Origin: CAZOZK01 sp964584245
GTDB lineage: Bacteria > Patescibacteriota > Microgenomatia > UBA1400 > PJMF01
DNA: 5,605 nt
Direction: 5' to 3'
Assembly: GCA_964584245.1 (NCBI GenBank)
Contig: CAZOZK010000066.1
Coordinates: 1-5,605 of the forward strand
In this document: positions 1 to 4,902 of the stretch, piece after piece
Layout of the letters: the number at the start of each line of letters is the position of its first letter
Position numbering within the stretch: position 1 is the stretch's first letter
Position numbers and translations under genes: made by a program
The notes under the pieces: model-generated
What the model saw: the letters and a program-made list of their open reading frames with translations, nothing else
Databases searched by the model: none
What the model was told of the DNA's origin: nothing

Positions 1-2
1 CT

Positions 3-152
3 GGTCTAGGTTTATACATTGTGAAATCAATTATTGACCAATCTGGCGGGAAAATTTGGTTTGAATCGATTGAGAATAGTGGAACCACCTTTTTCATTGA
101 ATTACCAGAATCTGGCATGAAGAAAAAAGAGGGTACTAAGCCGCTAGAATAG
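3..152 (+). CDS. Sensor histidine kinase, C-terminal end (partial)
   Basis: The window opens inside a gene whose last 49 codons are visible. The first residues, GLGLYIVK, match the G2 box of the HATPase_c domain, where the glycines hold the ATP phosphates. The segment SGGKIWFES followed by GTTFFIELP matches the closing beta strands of the same fold in two-component sensor kinases. A lysine- and glutamate-rich tail of about 14 residues follows before the TAG stop. The protein would autophosphorylate on a histidine and pass the phosphate to a response regulator; sensor, dimerisation and most of the ATPase domain lie outside the window, so stimulus and partner cannot be told. No terminator is obvious between it and the next gene 29 nt away, but that gene has its own promoter-like sequence. 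Confidence 0.9.
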   Translation, partial: GLGLYIVKSIIDQSGGKIWFESIENSGTTFFIELPESGMKKKEGTKPLE

Positions 153-166
153 ATTAGTACGGGTTC

Positions 167-175
167 TGATATACT
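167..175 (+). promoter_or_regulatory. Extended -10 promoter, leaderless start
   Basis: TGATATACT is an extended -10 box (TG, one base, TATACT at 170-175). The ATG at 182 lies exactly 7 nt after the last base of the box, which is where transcription normally starts, and no ribosome-binding site is visible. This suggests an mRNA beginning at the start codon. No good -35 box is seen. Confidence 0.55.
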
Positions 176-181
176 TGTGAT

Positions 182-991
182 ATGTCAAAACCACCCATCA
201 CCATCAAAACAATCGTACATGCATCACTCAAAAAAGTGTGGGAATGTTGGACACAGCCTACTCATATTGATCAATGGGCATTTGCGTCAAATGACTGGGA
301 GGCTATCGCCAAAGTAAATGATCTACGAGTTGGCAGGGCATTTAAAACGGTTATGCGTGCCAAAGATTTGAGCACCAGTTTTGATTTTGAAGGCATCTAT
401 TCTGACGTACAAGAACTGTCTCGAATTGAATATGATTTAGCTGATGCTAGACACGTAAAAATTGAGTTCGTAGAAACTCCTGATGGCGTGGAAGTGACGC
501 AAACTTTTGATCCTGAAAACGAAAATCCAATCGAAATGCAGCGTGATGGTTGGCAGGCTTTTTTAGATAATTTTAAGAAGCATGTCGAAAGTAAAGACTA
601 CATCGACAAGCTCGCATACATCCATATTGTAGATAAAAAAGTGTTAGTTACCCTGAGCAAGGGCAAGGATACTTGGTACATTCCGGGTGGCAAACGTGAG
701 GCTGGCGAGTCCGACGTGCAGGCTTTGGTGCGTGAAGTACGAGAGGAGTTGCAGGTTGATCTTATTGAGAACACGATCAAAAAATATGGCGTTTTCGAAG
801 CCCAAGCCCATGGCAAACCAGAGGGCACCGTGGTGCGCATGACCTGCTACACGGCTGAGTACCAGGGTACAATTATGCCGGATTCTGAAATCGACAAAGT
901 TGATTATTTTGGCTTTGCCAGAAAAAGCGAAACCTCCCCAGTGGACCATCTGATTTTTGATGACTTATTGGCAAAAGGGATGATTGAGTAG
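182..991 (+). CDS. SRPBCC (AHSA1-like) / NUDIX hydrolase fusion protein
   Basis: This 269-residue protein has two complete domains. Residues 1-138 resemble the SRPBCC/START-like AHSA1 family: an ITIKTIVHA opening strand, the WECWTQPTHIDQW helix, a DFEGIYSDV strand, GVEVTQTFDPE, and a closing helix GWQAFLDNFKKHVESK. This fold binds small hydrophobic ligands or acts as a co-chaperone-like module. Residues 139-269 form a NUDIX hydrolase, which cleaves nucleoside-diphosphate-linked compounds using a divalent metal. Its NUDIX box runs from G170 to V192, with E176 and the REVREE segment (184-189); the usual glycine near the end is Q191. Both domain types usually occur as separate proteins of about 140 and 130 residues, and here they join with no linker at SK-DYIDKLA. 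The ATC at the position where a stand-alone NUDIX would often start suggests fusion by loss of a stop and a start codon. Substrate is unknown. The start at 182 is supported by the -10 box just upstream. Confidence 0.9.
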   Translation: MSKPPITIKTIVHASLKKVWECWTQPTHIDQWAFASNDWEAIAKVNDLRVGRAFKTVMRAKDLSTSFDFEGIYSDVQELSRIEYDLADARHVKIEFVETPDGVEVTQTFDPENENPIEMQRDGWQAFLDNFKKHVESKDYIDKLAYIHIVDKKVLVTLSKGKDTWYIPGGKREAGESDVQALVREVREELQVDLIENTIKKYGVFEAQAHGKPEGTVVRMTCYTAEYQGTIMPDSEIDKVDYFGFARKSETSPVDHLIFDDLLAKGMIE

Positions 992-1034
992 AGAAAAGAT
1001 GTTGTGGCTAGATACTACACATGAAATCTTTTCT
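992..1034 (+). terminator. AT-rich hairpin, possible weak terminator
   Basis: AGAAAAGAT (992-1000) is perfectly complementary to ATCTTTTCT (1026-1034), and TGTG (1003-1006) can pair with CACA (1018-1021) inside it. The hairpin begins right after the stop of the SRPBCC-NUDIX gene and ends before the next promoter, a sensible place for a terminator. The stem is AT-rich and only a short T-run (1038-1041) follows after AGAA, so termination would be weak. Confidence 0.35.
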
Positions 1035-1040
1035 AGAATT

Positions 1041-1068
1041 TTGCTTTAAGATCAAAATACTGTATACT
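1041..1068 (+). promoter_or_regulatory. Sigma70-type promoter
   Basis: TTGCTT (1041-1046) and TATACT (1063-1068) are separated by 16 nt, close to the bacterial -35/-10 consensus and spacing. The expected transcription start near 1075 is only about 4 nt before the ATG at 1079, giving a near-leaderless mRNA. It would drive the small ORF at 1079 and the Doc/Fic ORF that overlaps it. Confidence 0.6.
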
Positions 1069-1078
1069 TCTTCTTAAG

Positions 1079-1276
1079 ATGACACTCTTTTTCCGAAGAA
1101 TTTCTAGCTTCTTTTTCCCCGTCTATTTTATTCGTGCGTCAAAAGACGATCTTAAGAATGTACAATTGAAACAACAAAAAACATTACTTTTGTTAGATAA
1201 ATATGATAAAGGTGAGATCGACATCGATTACACTGCTGAACTCAAAAAACTTGAAAGATTTACTCGGCCAAGTTAG
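1079..1276 (+). CDS. Small protein of unknown function, possible antitoxin or 5' part of a frameshifted gene
   Basis: This ORF encodes 65 residues: an aromatic, hydrophobic N-terminus (FFRRISSFFFPVYF) followed by a charged, probably helical part (about 20-62). The segment DKYDKGEIDIDYTAEL loosely resembles the GEI-containing tails of small antitoxins, but the Fic-inhibiting motif of VbhA-type antitoxins, (S/T)xxxE(G/N), is not present. It begins 10 nt after a good -10 box and has no ribosome-binding site. Its last 74 bases overlap the Doc/Fic ORF in a different frame. In the overlap this frame looks more protein-like than the other, so it is probably translated at least that far. It could be an antitoxin gene overlapping its toxin, or the front of a gene broken by a one-base change; the sequence alone does not decide. 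Confidence 0.45.
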   Translation: MTLFFRRISSFFFPVYFIRASKDDLKNVQLKQQKTLLLLDKYDKGEIDIDYTAELKKLERFTRPS

Positions 1277-1613
1277 CGAGCCTTTCCCGCAGCCAAGTGC
1301 TGATAGGTTAGTACAACTTGCAGGTTTGATTGAGCAGGTTAATATCAAAGCTGAGTCTTTGGAATTATCTTTTTTTTCTGTTGCTGCTGAATATTTTGTT
1401 CGAACTTGTGTAGGTCATAAACTTATTGACGGCAATAAGCGTGCAGCAGTTGTTTTACTTGAGGGATTTTATCAGCTGAACAACAAAAATATTACCTTTG
1501 CAAATGAAAAAGTTGCAGCATATGCTGTAATGATGTCTTCAATAAAAACGTCACAAATTTCAGTTAGAGATAAGGTGCTGTTTTTCGAGAATGAGCTGAA
1601 GGCAAATAGATAG
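1203..1613 (+). CDS. Doc/Fic-family (death-on-curing-like) protein
   Basis: Counting from the ATG at 1203, residues 51-115 form the compact helical Fic core. The signature HKLIDGNKR (72-80) matches the Doc pattern HxFx(D/N)xNKR, including the catalytic histidine, the acidic D76 and the N-K-R anion hole; leucine replaces the usual phenylalanine at 74. Doc proteins (about 126 residues) phosphorylate EF-Tu and stop translation; other Fic proteins transfer AMP. The first ~16 residues from this ATG look unlike protein and lie in the overlap with the upstream ORF, so the true start may be the in-frame TTG at 1251, giving about 120 residues. No ribosome site is visible at either start. The Doc N-terminal beta strand and 'G(L/V)RD' region are not recognisable. 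The gene may need the upstream ORF by coupling or frameshift, and may be degraded. Confidence 0.65.
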   Translation: MIKVRSTSITLLNSKNLKDLLGQVSEPFPQPSADRLVQLAGLIEQVNIKAESLELSFFSVAAEYFVRTCVGHKLIDGNKRAAVVLLEGFYQLNNKNITFANEKVAAYAVMMSSIKTSQISVRDKVLFFENELKANR

Positions 1614-1633
1614 CATATATTTTTAGTAACAAT

Positions 1634-1639
1634 TAGTAT
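1634..1639 (+). promoter_or_regulatory. -10 box, leaderless start
   Basis: TAGTAT ends 6 nt before the ATG at 1646, so transcription would be expected to start on the A of the start codon. No ribosome-binding site and no clear -35 box are visible. The spacing is the same as at 170-175 and 5382-5387, which makes it more believable than the single match would be. Confidence 0.4.
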
Positions 1640-1645
1640 CTTTGT

Positions 1646-2146
1646 ATGATTCATAAAAAACATCTTTTAACCTTCTTTTTTATTCTTAGCTTCACCATCT
1701 TTTTTTCTGGATGCGTTGGCCAAAAAAGCGAGTTGGGTACACCTCGGCCTAATCCAACAACCCAAGAAATTCAATCAACTCAAGTTGAGCCCACTGCACA
1801 ACCACAAGAATTTGAAGAGTTCACCGCGTCTTTTGCAATTTATACGAACGGAACAAAACGTATTTTTTCAGATTCTAAATATCACAACCAATCACCCGAC
1901 GTTTTTCTTGAGGCAGCAGATCCTAGCAGTATTTTTGTCAAAAAGCAGGGCATAGTATGGAAAGATTTTTTTGAAACACTGCCTTTTTCGCTCACTAAAG
2001 AATGTTTGGTGACTGGAACTAAACAAACTTTTTGTACATCACAAAACGGTCGACTACGATTTTTTCTAAACGGACAAGAATCTCCCGATGCACTAGAATT
2101 ACCGATTCAAGCAGGTGATTTCTTGAAAGTTACTTTTGGAGAATAA
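1646..2146 (+). CDS. Lipoprotein of unknown function
   Basis: The 166-residue product starts with a lipoprotein signal peptide: KK at 4-5, a hydrophobic stretch rich in phenylalanine (7-20), and the lipobox FSGC ending at C23, which would be cleaved and lipid-anchored. Residues 31-58 form a low-complexity Pro/Thr/Gln-rich tether. A folded domain of about 105 residues follows, with AIYTNGTKRIF (64-74), SPDVFLEAADPSSIFV (83-98) and an ending GRLRFFLNGQES...LPIQAGDFLKVTFGE that looks like an edge-strand beta fold. Two cysteines, C120 and C130, are spaced to form a disulfide outside the membrane. I do not recognise the domain family. The protein should sit on the outer face of the cytoplasmic membrane. 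It is followed by the DUF1905 gene after 36 nt, with no terminator visible. Confidence 0.85.
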   Translation: MIHKKHLLTFFFILSFTIFFSGCVGQKSELGTPRPNPTTQEIQSTQVEPTAQPQEFEEFTASFAIYTNGTKRIFSDSKYHNQSPDVFLEAADPSSIFVKKQGIVWKDFFETLPFSLTKECLVTGTKQTFCTSQNGRLRFFLNGQESPDALELPIQAGDFLKVTFGE

Positions 2147-2182
2147 CCTGGAAGCAGCATTTTTGAAGATTAATTTTTTACC

Positions 2183-2482
2183 ATGAAAAAAACATATCAA
2201 ATACAAGAACGCATGTGGCTCTATCCTGGTAAATCTAGTTGGCATTTTATTACCATACCGCAAGAAACTGCTAAAGAGATTGATTTTTATTTTGAGGACG
2301 TTAAGCAAGGCTGGGGGTCACTGCCTGTTTTTGTTACGATTGGTAAAACTAGCTGGAAAACATCAGTTTTTACTGATAAGAAAACAGACTCATATCTATT
2401 GCCAATTAAAGCCCAAGTGCGCAAAGCTGAACAGATATCTGCAGCACAGTTAGTATCTGTTAAAATTGAGTTAGAAAGATAG
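2183..2482 (+). CDS. DUF1905 domain protein
   Basis: The 99-residue protein is almost entirely a DUF1905 domain (Pfam PF08922), a small beta-barrel-like family of unknown biochemical role. Recognisable landmarks are MWLYPGKSSWHFITIP (11-26), GWGSLPVFVTIGKTSWKTSVF (43-63), YLLPIKAQVRKAE (71-83) and the last strand LVSVKIELE. The length fits a single-domain family member. In other bacteria DUF1905 genes are found near or fused to YdeI/OmpD-associated and SRPBCC proteins; an SRPBCC fusion lies 1.2 kb upstream here. It has no clear ribosome site, only a T-rich leader. The next gene begins 5 nt after its stop, so the two are surely cotranscribed. Confidence 0.88.
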   Translation: MKKTYQIQERMWLYPGKSSWHFITIPQETAKEIDFYFEDVKQGWGSLPVFVTIGKTSWKTSVFTDKKTDSYLLPIKAQVRKAEQISAAQLVSVKIELER

Positions 2483-2487
2483 TAAGT

Positions 2488-2973
2488 ATGCACGACTCAA
2501 TTTTTTCAAAAACTTTTTTAAATTCTGAACAGAAAATTATTCCATATGACGGCTCACCTCTATCTTGGCGTGTCTCAGTATATGCGCTGGTAAGAAAAGG
2601 TAACGAAGTATTGATTATCAAGGGAAAACAAGAAAAAATGTATGACATTACCGGCGGTGGTGTTAATCTGGGGGAAGATTTAGAACAAGCGCTCTCACGA
2701 GAATGTATGGAAGAAGCAGGAGCAACTATAAAAATAGGCCATTTGCTTAGCACCGAATTCGAGTGGTTTTATCATAAAAGTGGAAAGTATTATCAAACTG
2801 TTGAGCTTTTTTATGAAGGTAAACTCGTAGGTGAATTGCAAGATCCCACAGACGAAAATATTGAGTGGCGAGGGTTCGTCCCAATATCTGATATTGGCAC
2901 CAAATATATAGTTAGGCCAATAGTTGCGGCTCTTATACTAAAGAATCAAGATAGTAAACAACAGCTACAATAA
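2488..2973 (+). CDS. NUDIX hydrolase
   Basis: The 161-residue protein has a complete NUDIX box from G57 to A79: GGVNLGE with E63, then RECMEEAGA (71-79), matching Gx5Ex7REUxEExGU with all metal-binding glutamates (E72, E75, E76). The preceding strands SVYALVRKGNEVLIIKG (30-46) and the later strands ELFYEGKLVGE and IEWRGFVPISDI fit the NUDIX alpha/beta/alpha fold. It would hydrolyse a nucleoside-diphosphate derivative, perhaps a damaged or non-canonical nucleotide, but no substrate-defining motif is evident. It follows the DUF1905 stop by 5 nt, without its own ribosome site, suggesting translational coupling. The downstream 50 nt hold the promoter and operator of the next gene and no convincing terminator. 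Confidence 0.93.
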   Translation: MHDSIFSKTFLNSEQKIIPYDGSPLSWRVSVYALVRKGNEVLIIKGKQEKMYDITGGGVNLGEDLEQALSRECMEEAGATIKIGHLLSTEFEWFYHKSGKYYQTVELFYEGKLVGELQDPTDENIEWRGFVPISDIGTKYIVRPIVAALILKNQDSKQQLQ

Positions 2974-2996
2974 ATTAATGATCACTACTTTGGGGC

Positions 2997-3025
2997 TATA
3001 CAACTACTACAAATGCTTGTAGTAT
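2997..3025 (+). promoter_or_regulatory. Promoter of the RHH gene (two candidate -10 boxes)
   Basis: Two -10-like boxes precede the gene: TATACA (2997-3002), just before the palindrome, and TAGTAT (3020-3025), formed largely by the right arm of the palindrome. The second ends 7 nt before the ATG at 3033, giving the near-leaderless spacing seen elsewhere in the window. A palindrome-binding repressor would block either one. Confidence 0.4.
3005..3024 (+). promoter_or_regulatory. 20-bp palindrome, likely operator of the RHH gene
   Basis: TACTACAA-ATGC-TTGTAGTA has two perfect 8-bp arms around a 4-bp centre. It lies between a -10-like box and the start codon of a ribbon-helix-helix protein, and overlaps a second -10-like box. 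Two-fold symmetric sites at this position are typical targets of self-repressing RHH dimers, with CTAC/GTAG possible half-sites. As RNA it could also form a small hairpin, but no T-run follows. Confidence 0.55.
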
Positions 3026-3239
3026 GCGAAGTATGTCAACTATAGCAAAAAAACGTCTGACACTTTTTCTCCATCCAGATCTAATTAAGCAAGCTCGTGC
3101 TCAAGCAGTAATTGAAGATATGACACTCACTCAATTAATTGAAGCTTGTCTTATTCATTATTTACCTAAAGAAACTGTAATTAAAAAGGTCAACCTAGAC
3201 CAGATACCAACCAAAGCTAAAACTTTAGTCAGGCCATAA
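3024..3239 (+). CDS. Ribbon-helix-helix (Arc/CopG-type) DNA-binding protein
   Basis: The 71-residue protein has an RHH fold: a beta strand KKRLTLFLH (9-17) whose alternate residues would enter the DNA major groove, helix A PDLIKQARAQAVIE (18-31), a turn DMT, and helix B LTQLIEACLIHYL (35-47). Such proteins dimerise and bind operators, often repressing their own gene. A basic tail (50-71) follows, the region by which RHH antitoxins often contact a toxin, but no toxin gene adjoins it. The ATG at 3033 (residue 4) is an equally likely start: it leaves the palindrome fully upstream and has a -10 box 7 nt before it. It may therefore be a solitary regulator or an orphan antitoxin. Confidence 0.85.
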   Translation: MRSMSTIAKKRLTLFLHPDLIKQARAQAVIEDMTLTQLIEACLIHYLPKETVIKKVNLDQIPTKAKTLVRP

Positions 3240-3427
3240 TCAGTCAATACACGCAGTATCTTACATTCAAAATTGCTAATACTCCCTCCAGCGGTAACCA
3301 TCTAACTTTATTCTGCTCTTTATCCTTTTCGTTTTTCATCTCATCAAGAGTACTTACAACTGCATTTCAAAATGCAGTATTGAACAGATCATATATCAAT
3401 AGAAACTTATAGAAAGAAAGCGACAAG
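3240..3427 (+). other. Intergenic region, no confident gene
   Basis: This 188-nt gap is pyrimidine-rich on the + strand from about 3280 to 3340. It holds a 20-bp palindrome at 3359-3378 and two copies of GCAGTAT (3253-3259 and 3374-3380). A purine-rich minus-strand ORF of 31 codons (3339 down to 3244) is possible but unsupported by a ribosome site. No clear terminator is seen after the RHH gene. Confidence 0.6.
3359..3378 (+). promoter_or_regulatory. 20-bp palindrome upstream of the yggT-family gene
   Basis: ACTGCATTT-CA-AAATGCAGT has perfect 9-bp arms around a 2-bp centre, 49 nt upstream of the start codon at 3428. The centre is too small for a stable RNA hairpin with the full stem and no T-run follows, so a protein binding site is more likely than a terminator. 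A possible -35 box, TTGAAC (3380-3385), lies beside it, with TATA-rich candidates for a -10 between 3392 and 3413. The binding protein is unknown. Confidence 0.45.
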
Positions 3428-3835
3428 ATGCCTATACAAACCAGAGAAACCATAGTTACAAAGGAGCGAAATAATACGCCAACAGAGCAGTCATCGGTGC
3501 TAAGCACTAGTACGACTCAAGCATCTCCCATGCAATTTATTGAACAAATTGTGTATTTTGCTTTAGGTGCTTTAGAAGTACTGCTCAGTTTTAGATTCAT
3601 TTTGAAGATGATGGGAGCAAGTCAATCAAGTGGCTTCGTTTCCTTTATTTATGGTTTAAGCAACATTTTCATTATGCCATTTGAAGGCATTTTCCGCAGA
3701 GCGGTGAATCCAGGAATTGAGACGAGTTCAATTATTGAACCAGCAACGATAGTTGCATTACTTGTCTATGCTGTTATGGCATGGGGAATTGTCTCTTTGT
3801 TGAGAATGGTGTCTGGCGAATCACAGGTTGAGTAA
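3428..3835 (+). CDS. YggT family membrane protein
   Basis: The 135-residue protein has a polar, Ser/Thr-rich N-terminal segment (1-34), probably cytoplasmic and disordered, then two membrane helices (about 38-60 and 103-126). Between them lies the YggT family (PF02325) hallmark region: SGFVSFIYGLSNIFIMPFEGIFRR (68-91), where the PFEGIFR element is highly typical. The helix start VLLSFRFILKMMGA and the EPATIVALLVYAVMAWGIV second helix also match. YggT proteins are integral membrane proteins linked in various bacteria to osmotic stress tolerance or division-site placement; the exact role here is not known. A weak purine-rich ribosome site (AGAAAGAAAG) precedes the ATG. It opens a run of four envelope genes read in one direction. 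Confidence 0.9.
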   Translation: MPIQTRETIVTKERNNTPTEQSSVLSTSTTQASPMQFIEQIVYFALGALEVLLSFRFILKMMGASQSSGFVSFIYGLSNIFIMPFEGIFRRAVNPGIETSSIIEPATIVALLVYAVMAWGIVSLLRMVSGESQVE

Positions 3836-3864
3836 TATAGTGCAGTATGAATATAAAAATATAT

Positions 3865-3871
3865 AAAAGGA
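3865..3871 (+). promoter_or_regulatory. Ribosome-binding site of the YtxH-like gene
   Basis: AAAAGGA sits 7 nt before the ATG at 3879. It is one of the clearest ribosome sites in the window and fixes this start, in contrast to the leaderless-type starts elsewhere. Confidence 0.7.
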
Positions 3872-3878
3872 AAAGTGT

Positions 3879-4214
3879 ATGACGAATCCAACACAAAAAA
3901 AAGGTGTTAGTCCAATTGCAACAGCAGTCGGAGGCGTGGTAGTAGGAGTAGGGTTAGCAGTTGCCGGAGCAATGGCTCTCAAAGATAAAGCAACGAGTAA
4001 AAAAGTTGAGAAAGGTATGGATCAAATGAAGTCTAAGGCAAATGAAATGTCTAAGATGGTAAAAAATGATGTGAAGGATTTAAATTCACAGACTGAAGAT
4101 GTTGCCAAAAATGTGCAAGACAAAGCTATGTCAGCAAAAGATGAAGTGGTAAACAAATTCAATAGAACCAAAGAGACTGCAAAAAAAATAGTAAAAGCTA
4201 TTAAAGAAAATTAA
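3879..4214 (+). CDS. YtxH-like membrane-anchored stress protein
   Basis: The 111-residue protein has a glycine- and valine-rich membrane helix (about 12-34, IATAVGGVVVGVGLAVAGAM) near the N-terminus. A long, lysine-rich, highly charged region (36-111) follows, with few aromatic residues and regular spacing typical of a continuous amphipathic helix or coiled coil, similar to LEA-like repeats. This layout matches the YtxH family (PF12732), general-stress envelope proteins of unknown mechanism; similar proteins are also labelled gas vesicle proteins. The long helix should lie in the cytoplasm or extend along the membrane. It lies 43 nt after the YggT gene and 25 nt before the GlsB-type gene, consistent with one operon. 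Confidence 0.75.
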   Translation: MTNPTQKKGVSPIATAVGGVVVGVGLAVAGAMALKDKATSKKVEKGMDQMKSKANEMSKMVKNDVKDLNSQTEDVAKNVQDKAMSAKDEVVNKFNRTKETAKKIVKAIKEN

Positions 4215-4239
4215 AAAATAAAAAAAGAAAGAAACGCTT

Positions 4240-4482
4240 ATGAACATATTACTTTGGATCGTACTCGGAGCCTTCGCTGGTTGGATTGCTGGATTTTTTA
4301 TGAAAAGCAATCACAGCATGATTGAGGATATTTTATTGGGAATTATTGGCGCATTTGTCGGTGGGTTCGTCATGAACTTTATCGGACAACCAGGCGTAAC
4401 AGGCTTTAATCTGTATAGTCTAGTTGTAGCTGCAATGGGCGCTGCTTTAGTAATTTTTGTAGGAAGATTCCTGCGAAGATAA
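4240..4482 (+). CDS. GlsB/YeaQ/YmgE family membrane protein
   Basis: The 80-residue protein fits the GlsB/YeaQ/YmgE (transglycosylase-associated, PF04226) family in length and pattern. Three glycine-rich membrane helices lie at about 3-20 (LLWIVLGAFAGWIAGFF), 30-49 (DILLGIIGAFVGGFVMNFIG) and 58-76 (LYSLVVAAMGAALVIFVG), with a short RFLRR tail. The GAFAGWIAG and GIIGAFVGG segments are family hallmarks. These small proteins are often induced by envelope or acid stress; despite the old name, no transglycosylase activity is established. A purine-rich stretch AAAGAAAGAAA precedes the start by about 7 nt. Confidence 0.92.
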   Translation: MNILLWIVLGAFAGWIAGFFMKSNHSMIEDILLGIIGAFVGGFVMNFIGQPGVTGFNLYSLVVAAMGAALVIFVGRFLRR

Positions 4483-4497
4483 TACTGAACAATCGAT

Positions 4498-4513
4498 ATC
4501 ACTGCAAAGTGAT
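4498..4513 (+). repeat. Small inverted repeat before the LapA-type gene
   Basis: ATCACT-GCAA-AGTGAT forms 6-bp perfect arms with a GCAA tetraloop. It lies in the 63-nt gap between the GlsB and LapA genes and has no T-run after it, so it is either a weak RNA hairpin or a protein site. It may reduce read-through or shield the mRNA end. Confidence 0.3.
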
Positions 4514-4534
4514 TCATTAATACTAATCAACCAA

Positions 4535-4540
4535 ACAGGA
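4535..4540 (+). promoter_or_regulatory. Ribosome-binding site of the LapA-type gene
   Basis: ACAGGA lies 5 nt before the ATG at 4546 and supports this start over later in-frame ATG codons. Confidence 0.6.
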
Positions 4541-4545
4541 CCCAT

Positions 4546-4902
4546 ATGCTATCACTTATTTTTCTATTACTGGCAGGAGCTGCAATAACTTTTGTATCTC
4601 TGCAAAATACTGGTGAAATCACGCTTACCTTTCTTACCTTCACCTTTACAAATTTGCCAGTTCCATTTGTGATACTTGGGTCTGTTTTGGTTGGTGTCCT
4701 GTTGGCATATGTCATTAGTCTTTTGAATTCAATTTCTACACTGATGGTCATTCGCACACAGGACAAGAAGATTCGACAAGAAAAAAATGAGGTTGCACAG
4801 CTCACCAAACGAGTGCATCAACTTGAAATAGAAAATGTCAGCTTAAGAAATGAAACTGATGGGCAAATTTCTGACCATATTTCGGATCAAAGATCACTAT
4901 GA
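4546..4902 (+). CDS. LapA family membrane protein (DUF1049)
   Basis: The 118-residue protein has the LapA (PF06305) layout: a first membrane helix (2-19), the conserved VSLQNTGEITLTFL loop (17-30) with its QN pair, a second membrane helix (about 38-60), then a cytoplasmic coiled coil (about 70-103, with heptad-like spacing in RQEKNEVAQLTKRVHQLEIE). In proteobacteria LapA works with LapB in lipopolysaccharide regulation, but LapA-domain proteins also occur in bacteria without lipopolysaccharide, where their role is not known. The TGA stop overlaps the ATG of the NUDIX gene (ATGA, 4899-4902), indicating translational coupling. This is the only TGA stop in the window. Confidence 0.88.
   Translation: MLSLIFLLLAGAAITFVSLQNTGEITLTFLTFTFTNLPVPFVILGSVLVGVLLAYVISLLNSISTLMVIRTQDKKIRQEKNEVAQLTKRVHQLEIENVSLRNETDGQISDHISDQRSL

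Noticed and set aside
644..949. 101-residue minus-strand ORF opposite the NUDIX half of the fusion gene
   Set aside because: The plus strand encodes a recognisable NUDIX domain here; the reverse peptide has no known features, promoter or ribosome site.
1244..1250. A AAA AAC slippery heptamer, possible programmed -1 frameshift in the 65-residue ORF
   Set aside because: The Doc/Fic frame is +1 relative to the upstream ORF, not -1, and the heptamer is not in the phase needed for -1 slippage. No obvious downstream pseudoknot was found.
1716..1955. 79-residue + strand ORF inside the lipoprotein gene
   Set aside because: It is an alternative frame of a gene with a clear signal peptide and lipobox, and its peptide looks like low-complexity read-through.
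4527..4808. 93-residue minus-strand ORF opposite the LapA gene
   Set aside because: LapA is well recognised on the + strand with a ribosome site; the reverse ORF is a shadow.
4900..4902. TGA recoded as an amino acid, as in some CPR lineages
   Set aside because: Read-through of this TGA gives an unlikely peptide, and ATGA overlap with the next gene is a normal stop-start junction. Glycine and tryptophan are encoded by normal codons throughout.
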